Assembly: GCA_014523595.1 (NCBI GenBank)
Contig: JAATVN010000031.1
Coordinates: 1-8,033, forward strand
Direction: 5' to 3'
Length of the DNA: 8,033 nucleotides
DNA from: Nitrososphaerales archaeon TH5888
GTDB taxonomy: Archaea; Thermoproteota; Nitrososphaeria; Nitrososphaerales; Nitrososphaeraceae
Positions 1 through 5,140 of this stretch are shown here, piece after piece (position 1 is the stretch's first letter; each line of letters opens with the position of its first letter). The notes beneath the pieces are model-generated. The model was not told the origin of the DNA. It was given only the letters and a program-made list of their open reading frames with translations, and did no database searches. A program made the translations under genes and the position numbers.

Positions 1-1
1 A

Positions 2-346
2 GGTATGCCACCAACATTAGCCTTAGGCCACACAGATTCTGCTGGAGAGACCGTTCAAAGAATGTTACCTGATTCCAAAGTTGTAAAGGCTTTCAACATT
101 GTTGGAAATCCTCATATGATACATCCTGATTTCCCTGGTGGGAAGCCTACTATGTTTATATGTGGAAACGATGGGGAAGCTAAAAAGTTTGTAACAGATG
201 ATATACTTTCAAAGTTCGGATGGGAAACAATCGACATTGGTGCGATAGAAGGCTCTAGAGTTCTAGAACCAATTGCACTACTGTGGATATTACACTACTT
301 CAGAACCGGTAACGGAAATCATGCTTTTAAACTATTACAAAAATAA
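2..346 (+). CDS. F420-dependent NADP oxidoreductase-like protein, C-terminal part (5' end outside window)
   Basis: The frame is open from the first bases, so the true start lies upstream and the Rossmann nucleotide-binding N-terminus (GxGxxG) is not visible. What remains is about 114 residues. It reads like the second half of the F420-dependent NADP oxidoreductase family (Pfam F420_oxidored): LGHTDSAGE, then LPDSKVVKAFNIVGN, the PTMFICGND segment, FGWETIDIG, and a C-terminal WILHYFRTGN...HAFKLL helix. Family members move hydride between NADP(H) and F420 or act as related NADP-binding reductases in the cytoplasm. The exact substrate cannot be told from this half. The in-frame ATG at 5 is probably an internal Met, because the preceding residues already fit the fold. 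The gene ends in TAA and converges on the universal stress protein unit. Family assignment is confident; the precise reaction is not. Confidence 0.8.
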   Translation, partial: GMPPTLALGHTDSAGETVQRMLPDSKVVKAFNIVGNPHMIHPDFPGGKPTMFICGNDGEAKKFVTDDILSKFGWETIDIGAIEGSRVLEPIALLWILHYFRTGNGNHAFKLLQK

Positions 347-390
347 GTGATCTAAAAAATATAAATTTAAAATGCAGATTTCGGACGTCG

Positions 391-418
391 GGGTCAATCT
401 TATTTTTCAGATTGATCT
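391..418 (+). terminator. Stem-loop downstream of the oxidoreductase
   Basis: TCAATCT (394-400) and AGATTGA (409-415) form a perfect 7-bp stem around TATTTTTC. G-U and G-C pairs could extend it to 10 bp. It lies 45 bases after the stop codon, in the gap between convergent genes. Archaeal termination mostly relies on U-tracts and only a short T run is present in the loop, so a role in 3'-end formation is a guess. Confidence 0.25.
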
Positions 419-515
419 AATTTAGAATTTCTAATTTCTTTATATAGAGATCTTTACTTGTAGGAATATTGGAGTAGAAATTAATATCATTTTTGGATTA
501 TTTGATATAAACCGT

Positions 516-611
516 TCATTGAATCTTACCCAAAATGACTGCGACCAAAATGACGCTTAAGATCACTATGGTTATCGCAAGGATTAGACGTCTGAATGCT
601 ATGAGATTCAA
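516..611 (-). CDS. 31-residue single-helix membrane peptide, TTG start
   Basis: This small ORF follows the universal stress protein gene on the same strand, with 17 bases between its TTG (609-611) and that gene's stop. AAGGA sits seven bases before the TTG, a usable ribosome binding site. The product starts MNLIAFRRL and continues as an almost unbroken run of Ile, Leu and Val (about residues 9-27) ending LGKIQ, that is a short positively charged N-terminus, one transmembrane helix and almost nothing outside. The stop is TGA at 516-518. The family is not recognised. Spacing suggests co-transcription with the stress protein gene. The chance of a random hydrophobic ORF is real, but the N-terminal Arg pair, the binding site and the operon-like position favour a true gene. 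Confidence 0.42.
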   Translation of the reverse strand: MNLIAFRRLILAITIVILSVILVAVILGKIQ

Positions 612-628
612 TTTATATTCCTTTTTAT

Positions 629-1096
629 TTACCTCACAGTTAATACCGGACAATTCGCGAGCCTTACCACATCTGACGTAACACTGCCTAATACTAAACT
701 CTTGAGTTTGGATCTTCCTCTGGGTCCAACAACAATTAAATCTATATTCTTGTCTTTGGCGTAGTGTGCTATGGCATCGGCTATTTTACTTGAAGCGATA
801 ATTTCAGTCTTGACTTTTACAATCTTTTCTATATCCCCTTGTTTGTGTATTTTTTCCAATATTTTTGAAAGGTATGCTTGCGCTTGCTTCTTAAAGTCGA
901 TTACATGACTTTGAGGAGTTGCAGTGTCTAAATTGGTATGTGTTCGGACCACGTAAAGGACTACTAGTATTGCATCATAATCTATTGCAATTCTAGTTGC
1001 ATAATCGACTGCTTTATCTGCTGATTTACTGGATTCATGTATGGCTACAAGAATTTTGGAAAATGTTTTCTTTCTCGCTGTTTTATCCGTTATCAA
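629..1096 (-). CDS. Universal stress protein (UspA family)
   Basis: A cytoplasmic single-domain Usp of 155 residues, the usual length. The fold is visible from the first strand (FSKILVAIHESS, residues 12-23) through ILVVLYVV (43-50) to the C-terminal strand CPVLTVR. The nucleotide-binding signature G-2x-G-9x-G-S is intact at residues 124-138 (GPRG...LGS), so it is probably an ATP-binding type. The residue after the first strand, usually Asp, is His20. The only start in frame is TTG at 1094-1096: an in-frame TAA lies just upstream and no ATG follows before the first strand. The possible TATA box is about 80 bases upstream, implying a leader of some 55 bases. A small membrane peptide ORF follows closely. 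Usp proteins commonly respond to stress or bind ligands; the partner here is unknown. Confidence 0.92.
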   Translation of the reverse strand: MITDKTARKKTFSKILVAIHESSKSADKAVDYATRIAIDYDAILVVLYVVRTHTNLDTATPQSHVIDFKKQAQAYLSKILEKIHKQGDIEKIVKVKTEIIASSKIADAIAHYAKDKNIDLIVVGPRGRSKLKSLVLGSVTSDVVRLANCPVLTVR

Positions 1097-1122
1097 CCTA
1101 CTGCTTTATTTTTGTCGATAGC

Positions 1123-1169
1123 TCCTAAAAAGTGATCCGCTTGGGTGACCGAAATTCCTAAAAATCACT
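1123..1169. promoter_or_regulatory. Direct and inverted repeats in the Usp leader
   Basis: TCCTAAAAA occurs at 1123-1131 and again at 1156-1164. AGTGAT (1131-1136) and ATCACT (1164-1169) form an inverted pair. All lie between the probable Usp promoter and its TTG start, so they could be a regulator site or a leader RNA structure. No known operator is recognised. Confidence 0.25.
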
Positions 1170-1172
1170 CAA

Positions 1173-1186
1173 GAATTTTATATTAT
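1173..1186. promoter_or_regulatory. TATA-like element usable in both directions
   Basis: The A+T stretch GAATTTTATATTAT is centred about 29 bases before the TTG at 1210 on the plus strand, which suits a leaderless transcript of the Cys-rich ORF. Read on the minus strand (AATATAAAATTC) it could drive the universal stress protein gene with a leader of roughly 55 bases. The divergent arrangement supports a shared promoter region. Confidence 0.4.
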
Positions 1187-1209
1187 ACGGATGAATAAGA
1201 GAAGTAAAA

Positions 1210-1353
1210 TTGAACACCATTGCGTGTGGTCATTGGGCCTGAAATAAGTCAGATAACACACGCGTAGGTTGTGGCGCTATAATTTGTCCAATCTGTCTAA
1301 AAGAGCCGGTGAGTTACAAATGTGAAAGTAAAGACATTTGTTGCGCATCATGA
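1210..1353 (+). pseudogene. Small Cys-rich (zinc-finger-like) gene interrupted by TGA
   Basis: From the TTG at 1210 the frame reads MNTIACGHWA and meets TGA at 1240-1242. The same frame then stays open for 36 more codons with a striking pattern: VGCGAIICPIC, KEPVSYKC and DICC, ending at TGA 1351-1353. In all there are seven Cys and one His (codons at 1225, 1231, 1270, 1285, 1294, 1321, 1339, 1342), typical of a small zinc-binding protein. No ATG, GTG or TTG lies between the TGA and the first following Cys, and a TATA-like box sits 29 bases before the first TTG. The simplest reading is a 47-codon gene with one nonsense change, for example CGA (Arg) to TGA. Recoding as a sense codon is possible but unsupported. 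Family not recognised. Confidence 0.45.
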
Positions 1354-1371
1354 TTAGTATCAATTTGCTGA

Positions 1372-1551
1372 TATTCTATATACGACTGTTCCACCATTCT
1401 CAGAAGATACTACATAAAAATAACCATCCTGTCAAAAGACAGTGATGGAGATATTGACTGTGATGATAATGATAGGAAGAACTTTAAAGTTGGACCAGGA
1501 GATCCAGATGATCAAATCGTGATGGAGACCGTGTCGCCCTGTGAGGATTAG
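1372..1551 (+). pseudogene. Fragment of an Asp-rich calcium/metal-binding repeat protein
   Basis: A 59-codon open stretch with no usable start before its key motif. DSDGDIDCDDND (codons from 1438) followed by GPGDPDDQ resembles the Asp-rich calcium-binding repeats of thrombospondin type 3 or MopE-like putative metal-binding proteins, which are normally secreted or surface-bound. After the codons for GDPDDQ the sequence reads NRDGDRVAL in a neighbouring frame, the expected next repeat, while the original frame ends SPCED and TAG. This looks like a repeat broken by one or two indels. It is too short to be a complete secreted protein and has no signal peptide. The similarity is judged by motif only. 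Confidence 0.35.
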
Positions 1552-1612
1552 TCTGTCTTTGTTTCCAATTTAAGGAAATAAATATTTTTTCAATGTTACA
1601 TTTGACTTTTGT

Positions 1613-1696
1613 TTAAGTCAAGTCTTCGGAAGTCGGGAATCGCATTGTTAATGCTTCGGATCCAATCAATGCCAAACAATGCCTACTGTAACTCAT
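1613..1696 (-). CDS. Possible 27-residue small ORF
   Basis: Downstream of the 1748-2059 gene on the same strand, ATG (1694-1696) is preceded by GAGGTAAAAAGGAA, a purine-rich ribosome-binding-like stretch. The peptide (MSYSRHCLAL, IGSEALTM, RFPTSEDLT) ends at TAA 1613-1615. Its composition is balanced and protein-like, not low-complexity. It lies beyond a likely terminator for the upstream gene, so it would need its own promoter, which I do not see. It may be the tail of a decayed gene. No family recognised. Confidence 0.22.
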   Translation of the reverse strand: MSYSRHCLALIGSEALTMRFPTSEDLT

Positions 1697-1734
1697 TTCC
1701 TTTTTACCTCATTTTGAGTCGGGTATGAACATTT

Positions 1735-1742
1735 AAAAAAAA
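1735..1742 (-). terminator. U8-tract terminator of the small membrane protein gene
   Basis: Eight consecutive A on the plus strand give U8 in the minus-strand transcript, beginning five bases after the TAA of the 1748-2059 gene. Runs of this kind are the main archaeal transcription stop signal, and no hairpin is needed. Confidence 0.5.
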
Positions 1743-1747
1743 TTATT

Positions 1748-2059
1748 TTACTTGCCGCTACAATAGGATAAAGCTAATTTGAATTGTTCTGGACTGCTAT
1801 ACATTCCATGCTGTCCGAAACCTATTATTTTATCTCTGCAGGCAGAATATTCTTCTCCTATCATTCCATCCGTATAGGTCAATCCTACAAATACCAACAA
1901 AATTAATGCAATACTAATTGCTGTTGATATTAGTAGTATCGAAGAAGTATTTGATTCACCATGTTTGGATTTTGTAATCAAGTTTGTCTTGGCGGTTGGA
2001 ACTTCTAATAAAATGCTCAATTTCGTACCTCCCATTTGATTCCGTTCTTGGTCATACAT
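1748..2059 (-). CDS. Small one-helix membrane protein with two outer cysteines, unknown function
   Basis: The product is 103 residues. Residues 1-38 are polar and Lys/Thr-rich. A single hydrophobic helix spans about 40-62 (ILLISTAISI...VFVGL). The 40-residue tail (TYTDGMIGEEYSACRDKI, then SPEQFKLALSYCSGK) holds Cys74 and Cys100, which could form a disulphide if the tail is outside. No family is recognised. ATG at 2057-2059 was chosen because a TATA-like CTTTAAG lies 21-27 bases upstream, as in leaderless genes; Met9 is an alternative. It is the last member of a minus-strand row with the CBS gene and the 2108-2305 ORF, and a U8 tract follows the stop. Two adjacent small membrane proteins may act together, but that is inference. 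Confidence 0.6.
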   Translation of the reverse strand: MYDQERNQMGGTKLSILLEVPTAKTNLITKSKHGESNTSSILLISTAISIALILLVFVGLTYTDGMIGEEYSACRDKIIGFGQHGMYSSPEQFKLALSYCSGK

Positions 2060-2079
2060 TGTATATGGCTAAACGAACA

Positions 2080-2086
2080 CTTTAAG
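2080..2086 (-). promoter_or_regulatory. TATA-like box for the small membrane protein gene
   Basis: CTTAAAG on the minus strand is centred about 24 bases before the ATG at 2059. This is close to the 25-27 bases expected for a leaderless archaeal transcript, slightly short. Confidence 0.3.
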
Positions 2087-2107
2087 TCTAGTAAGCATTG
2101 TTTCTTA

Positions 2108-2305
2108 TTAATAGCAAATCTTTCCTATTTTTAATGATCTTAATCCATTTTGTTGCCTCAATACATCCAGCTCAATCATTATTCGGGGGGAACTAATAAT
2201 GAGTACGCCCACAGTACCAAGAAAAAAAAGAGCAATGGCAATTATTTGCCATGCTTTTATGAATAATCTACTTAGTCTATGCCATAAATCAAACCAGTCA
2301 AATAT
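2108..2305 (-). CDS. 65-codon membrane protein frame overlapping the CBS stop, no standard start codon
   Basis: This frame reads as a convincing small membrane protein: an aromatic N-terminus FDWFDLWHRLSRLF, a helix around IIAIALFFLGTVGVLIISS, then RIMIELDVLRQQNGL and a basic tail ending KICY with TAA at 2108-2110. It begins inside the last codons of the CBS gene. The codon directly before FDW is ATA (2303-2305), and an in-frame TAG lies three codons further up. No ATG, GTG or TTG occurs before the helix; the first ATG comes after it. Either ATA serves as a rare start coupled to the CBS stop (the two overlap by 8 bases), or an ancestral ATG was lost and this is a recent pseudogene. Family not recognised. 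Confidence 0.45.
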   Translation of the reverse strand: MFDWFDLWHRLSRLFIKAWQIIAIALFFLGTVGVLIISSPRIMIELDVLRQQNGLRSLKIGKICY

Positions 2306-2747
2306 AATATTCTAAGATCATCTCTATGCTTTCTTTATTCTCATCGTCACGTAGATTTTCTTCATACTTTGTGAAATCAAGAGGAGTAATCATGCCGATT
2401 GGCTTGCTGGTATCTTTAGAATTTTCGTCAACAACAAGTAAATGTCTAACATTGTGTTTCAACATCAAGTCAGCCGCGACCGATGGCGACGATGTTGAAC
2501 TAATCGTAATTAATGGGGATGACATTACTTCCTTATTTTTTACCTCGCTCGTACGTACATTCTTAATACATACCTTTCTAACTAGGTCACGTTCCGTGAT
2601 TAAACCTTTGGCTTTACCGTTTCTATCAACAACAAGCAGTGAACTTACTTTTTTATCTTTCATTTCCTTCGCAGAGTTTTGAATAGAGGCTGACTCTTTT
2701 ATTGTTAATAAATTTTTCCTCATGAGGTCACTTACAGTTGTAGTCAT
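2298..2747 (-). CDS. Two-CBS-domain protein
   Basis: The 149 residues hold two CBS domains and little else: CBS1 about 5-62 (VSDLMRKNLLTI, SSLLVVDRNGKAKGLITERDLV) and CBS2 about 72-128 (VMSSPLITI, VRHLLVVDE, GMITPLDFTKY). Such CBS pairs form a cleft that binds adenine nucleotides (AMP, ATP, SAM) and act as cytoplasmic energy or ligand sensors. The ITERD and ITPLD motifs mark the usual nucleotide-contact loops. The tail ESIEMILEYYI is short. ATG at 2745-2747 has TTTTAAG at 2771-2777, centred 27 bases upstream, ideal for a leaderless transcript. With no fused enzyme or transporter, the controlled partner is unknown; the small membrane protein frames just downstream are the nearest candidates. 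Confidence 0.9.
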   Translation of the reverse strand: MTTTVSDLMRKNLLTIKESASIQNSAKEMKDKKVSSLLVVDRNGKAKGLITERDLVRKVCIKNVRTSEVKNKEVMSSPLITISSTSSPSVAADLMLKHNVRHLLVVDENSKDTSKPIGMITPLDFTKYEENLRDDENKESIEMILEYYI

Positions 2748-2770
2748 TACTAGAGTTAAAACCCCTTACC

Positions 2771-2777
2771 TTTTAAG
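2771..2777 (-). promoter_or_regulatory. TATA box of the CBS gene
   Basis: CTTAAAA on the minus strand is centred 27 bases before the ATG at 2747, the expected distance when transcription starts at the first codon. A purine-rich AGGTAAGGGG lies between but is too far from the ATG to be a good ribosome binding site. Confidence 0.45.
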
Positions 2778-2870
2778 ATATTCGTATCAGGCAAACTTCA
2801 CCTTTAATCGAATTACAAGTTAAGGGAATATATTTATAGTTGGTTATTTCTGATTTGCTAGATACCTTCC

Positions 2871-2993
2871 TCAGTTATTCGGATTTTTGACTGTAGAAAT
2901 TCCTACTAATTGATATTTTATTTTACATCTATTGCAGGAGAATGTTCCAGTTCTCATAAGTAACTCAAAGTACTTTTGCGAGTTATTTGTTTC
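2871..2993 (-). pseudogene. Zinc-knuckle fragment, possibly a decayed gene
   Basis: The minus-strand frame between TGA (2994-2996) and TGA (2871-2873) reads ETNNSQKYFELLM then RTGTFSCNRCKIKYQLVGI and ends KNPNN. An ATG at 2955-2957 would give a 28-residue peptide with a single CxxC (SCNRC), half of a zinc ribbon. The residues before that ATG are equally protein-like, and just above the upstream TGA the frame continues DPPM, so the ATG may be an internal Met of a longer, interrupted protein. A second CxxC that would complete the zinc site is not visible. The original family is not recognised. Confidence 0.3.
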
Positions 2994-3169
2994 TCACATT
3001 GGAGGATCCTAAAAGTTATTTGTGTTGAGCAATTTATTAATATTCAAAAAATTCTACCTAGTCTTAATTTTAATCTGATTTTGCAAAGGATAATAGGTAA
3101 TATTTAGAATTCCCATAAACAAAAGCCCAGATAGGTACATTTATTGATGTTCTAGAAATTAGATTAAAG
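2994..3169. other. A+T-rich divergent intergenic stretch
   Basis: Apart from the zinc-knuckle remnant below it and the receiver promoter above it, this stretch shows no convincing ORF, repeat or RNA structure on either strand. GGAGGATCC at about 3001 is followed by no open frame. Confidence 0.4.
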
Positions 3170-3180
3170 TTTATAAAAAG
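3170..3180 (+). promoter_or_regulatory. TATA box of the receiver gene
   Basis: TTTATAAAAAG is a close match to an archaeal TATA box. Transcription would begin near 3200, leaving a leader of roughly 15 bases to the TTG at 3215. Confidence 0.5.
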
Positions 3181-3214
3181 TTATAGGTGTACAAATTAAA
3201 AATAGCGTGTTTTT

Positions 3215-3637
3215 TTGAAAGGAGTTCGTAAGCTAAATCATAATAAAACGATTGGTATAGTAGGTTACGAGATCGGTAACCCTCAGATACCTGATGGTAA
3301 GTTATGTTCAACTGAAGGAATGAAAGTACTCCGGTTTACAGAGCCGGTTAATGCCTTAGAGCATTTCAAAATCAATAGAAACGATTATGCTCTTATAATT
3401 TCTGATTTGCGAATGCCAGTTATCAATGGTATGCAGCTACTTAAAACTGTTAAGGATTTGAATCCTTCAACAAGAACAGTTTTGACGACAGACTTTGATT
3501 ATGACAGCAAATTGGTTCAAGATTATACTAAAAAACAGATAATAAATGGCATGCTTCAAAAGCCAATCCAACCACATGAGTTACTTACAGAAGTAGATAA
3601 GCAAATTGATATTATTAAGAGTACCAATAAAAAATAA
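3215..3637 (+). CDS. Stand-alone response-regulator receiver protein with altered acidic pocket
   Basis: A CheY-like receiver of 140 residues without an output domain. The phospho-acceptor Asp64 (LIISDLRMP), the switch Thr (VLTT, residues 89-92) and the conserved Lys116 (MLQKPI) are present, and the second half (ALEHFKI onwards) is a good family match. The first half is not: the acidic pair that binds Mg2+ after strand 1 is replaced by Gly-Tyr (GIVGYE, residues 14-19), and residues 20-35 (IGNPQIPDGKLCSTEG) do not look like the amphipathic first helix. The next frame over the same bases (3270-3320) does. Either this is a degenerate receiver that no longer takes phosphate from a kinase, or two compensating frameshifts have scrambled helix 1. 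TTG at 3215 is the only good start; AAAGGAG lies just after it, not before. TAA at 3635-3637. Confidence 0.78.
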   Translation: MKGVRKLNHNKTIGIVGYEIGNPQIPDGKLCSTEGMKVLRFTEPVNALEHFKINRNDYALIISDLRMPVINGMQLLKTVKDLNPSTRTVLTTDFDYDSKLVQDYTKKQIINGMLQKPIQPHELLTEVDKQIDIIKSTNKK

Positions 3638-3668
3638 ATGTAATAATAAAAAATAAAAGTTACAGCGT

Positions 3669-3813
3669 TGGGATGGATATAGAGATTACATCCCATAAGT
3701 GCGCTTATGATATTGGATTGTAGTACCAAATCTATAGTTTACAAAACATAATATCAGGTTAAAACTGGTGGGGATTGGGACTCTGCGTAGAGTACCCCAC
3801 CAGACATTTGTCT
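3669..3813 (+). ncRNA. Cluster of consecutive hairpins, candidate structured RNA
   Basis: Four well-formed stem-loops follow each other with no ORF. TGGGATG/CATCCCA (3669-3675 with 3689-3695) is 7 bp. CATAAG/CTTATG (3694-3699 with 3704-3709) is 6 bp around TGCG. CTGGTGGGG/CCCCACCAG (3765-3773 with 3795-3803) is 9 bp and G+C-rich, enclosing ACTCT/AGAGT (3780-3784 with 3789-3793) around GCGT. AGACA/TGTCT (3802-3806 with 3809-3813) is 5 bp. Three G at 3777-3779 can compete with 3771-3773 for the C run, giving two alternative registers. It begins 32 bases after the receiver stop, so it could be that gene's 3' region or a separate RNA. ACA follows the big stem directly, as in H/ACA guides, but the one-sided internal loop does not fit. 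No known RNA family is recognised. Confidence 0.35.
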
Positions 3814-3939
3814 CAAAATGTTTTTGGAAGTAATTACATTTACTAAACTAAATATAAGAACATGGCTTACCTAAGTTCACTGTCTTGGAATCAATTATCA
3901 ACAGACCGCTATCTGACCTTCAAAAGAGAACTAATTTTA

Positions 3940-3960
3940 AGCCCGTTTCGGGATTCGAAC
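3940..3960 (-). other. tRNA 3'-end-like fragment
   Basis: On the minus strand the sequence GTTCGAATCCC followed by GAAACGGGC reads like the T-loop (TTCGAAT), the 3' side of the T-stem and the 3' acceptor strand of a tRNA gene. The 5' side of the T-stem does not pair (CAAAG against CCCGA), and I cannot build anticodon or D arms upstream, so it is not a working tRNA. Such 3' fragments are left where an element integrated into a tRNA gene, but a chance match of this length is also possible. Confidence 0.3.
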
Positions 3961-4053
3961 TTTGCATGTAGTATGGTTCTACTAACATCCTATTTAGTTT
4001 TTTGTTCCGGTAATGACGGCTATCATCTAATGAGGAATAAAATAGTTTTCATA

Positions 4054-4812
4054 TTATTTTATGATCCCTGCACGTATGTTTATATCCCAAGTAACTTCTT
4101 TTTTGTTAAGCTCATCTCCCTACAAAGTTTTTACTTCAGGTTTCACTAGATCTAAAGGATCCCTTTTATTTTCAGAATAATACCTCTTTACCGATGACCA
4201 TGTTTTCATATAATCCCATAGTTGACGCAAATTCCAATATAACGTTGTCTTAAATGCAGGAACAGAAATTTCTTCAAATGGAAAAAGGATTGTTTTATAT
4301 TTTTCCTTAACATATTTTGTTTCTTTATGCCAGTAACTACCAAGAATTTCACCATCTACATCAAGCCTGTTGGTAACCTTATCTATTTGAGGACTTATCT
4401 TGTGCATATCGTAACTCCAAACTGCTATTATTCCATCTTTTTTTCCAACTCTTTTTACATTATAGTAAAATTTATCAAAATCAAACCAATGTAATGCTTG
4501 GACTACAGTCACAATATCGACAGAATCGTTGTCTAACTCTGCATTTTCAGCTGGAAATAGCTTGAAATCTATGTTTTTTCTCTGGAAGCCATGTTGAATC
4601 TGATTTTTGCTTGCGTCACTTGCGATTACCTTTTTAAAATATTTGCTGAGTCCTATAGCTGCCTGGCCGTTTCCGGTTGCACAATCCCAAGCGAGAGTTT
4701 TTTGGGGTGTTACTGTAGATAAGAATTCAAAAAGCGATTCAGGATATGTTGGTCTCGAGAAAGAATATTCTTTTGATTGAGTAGAAAAATTATCTATAAA
4801 TCCTCCGGACAC
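4054..4812 (-). pseudogene. Class I SAM-dependent methyltransferase with in-frame amber codon
   Basis: From GTG (4810-4812) the frame runs 230 residues to TAG (4120-4122). It is a Methyltransf_11-type enzyme that would move the methyl group of S-adenosylmethionine to a small substrate in the cytoplasm. The SAM-binding motif I WDCATGNGQ is at 42-50, an acidic residue after strand 2 is at Asp66, VVQALHWFDFD is at 103-113, and the C-terminal half includes RDPLDLVKPE. After the TAG the same frame continues GDELNKKEVTWDINIRAGII to TAA at 4054-4056. That is the normal C-terminal strand of this family, with Trp expected at the interrupted codon (TGG to TAG). With it the protein would be 252 residues, the usual size; as encoded it lacks its last 22. 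It may be a recent pseudogene, or a truncated protein that still folds. The neighbour upstream is also broken. Confidence 0.75.
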
Positions 4813-4830
4813 TAGAATTGTTGAAGCTTT

Positions 4831-5071
4831 CTAGTTATTATTCGTTCTTTTCTTTGTTATTACTTTTGAAATCTCTTCAAAGAAACATAATGCATAAGAC
4901 GCTATAGGCCGCACTATGTCTTGAGCCGTCGGTACCCACGACGCTATCGGTTCTAAATTAGGATTCTAATATAAGGATGAAATGCTAAGCTTTAAAGTTT
5001 TTCTTCTATCAACTAATTTAATCATGTATTGCGCTGGTTTCAACTACACCAATCCTTGCATAAAATCCCAT
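4831..5071 (-). pseudogene. Unrecognised small gene with frameshift and amber codon
   Basis: Three consecutive pieces look like one decayed protein of about 80 residues. ATG at 5069-5071 gives MGFYARIGVVETSAIHD and ends at TAA 5018-5020. One base over, from 5022, IKLVDRRKTLKLSISSLY runs to TAG at 4966-4968. The same frame then continues without any start codon as NPNLEPIASWVPTAQDIVRP, then IASYALCFFEEISKVITKKRT, ending at TAG 4831-4833. Balanced composition over the whole length, including the start-less third piece, is what makes coding origin likely. No family is recognised. It lies directly upstream of the interrupted methyltransferase on the same strand (18 bases apart), so the two may once have formed an operon that lost its function. 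Confidence 0.42.
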
Positions 5072-5140
5072 CACAACCTATAGATTAATAGTCAACAATA
5101 ATAACAATAAAGCCTAATTTGATAATTATAACGAAAGAAA

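Noticed and set aside
1240..1242. TGA as selenocysteine
   Set aside because: No selenocysteine system is expected in this lineage, no insertion-element hairpin was recognised, and an Arg codon one base away is a simpler explanation.
2200..2313. Plus-strand small ORF preceded by a GGGGGG run
   Set aside because: The opposite strand gives a much better membrane protein; this product (many Lys, Asn and Cys) looks like its shadow.
2326..2682. 118-residue plus-strand frame
   Set aside because: It is the antisense shadow of the CBS gene; the Ser/Phe/Leu-rich translation is typical of reverse-strand reading.
3765..3806. H/ACA guide RNA
   Set aside because: An ACA follows the stem, but the internal loop has one base on one side and six on the other, and no kink-turn is visible, so no pseudouridylation pocket can be drawn.
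3881..3960. Complete tRNA gene on the minus strand
   Set aside because: The 5' T-stem strand does not pair and no acceptor, D or anticodon arms with a U33 can be formed.
3862..4149. 95-residue plus-strand frame
   Set aside because: Low-complexity Phe/Ser/Leu-rich product running across the tRNA-like fragment and opposite the methyltransferase end; no ribosome site and no family features.
4880..4950. GACGCTAT direct repeat as a mobile element end
   Set aside because: Only eight bases, no inverted ends or transposase, and it lies inside the translated remnant.
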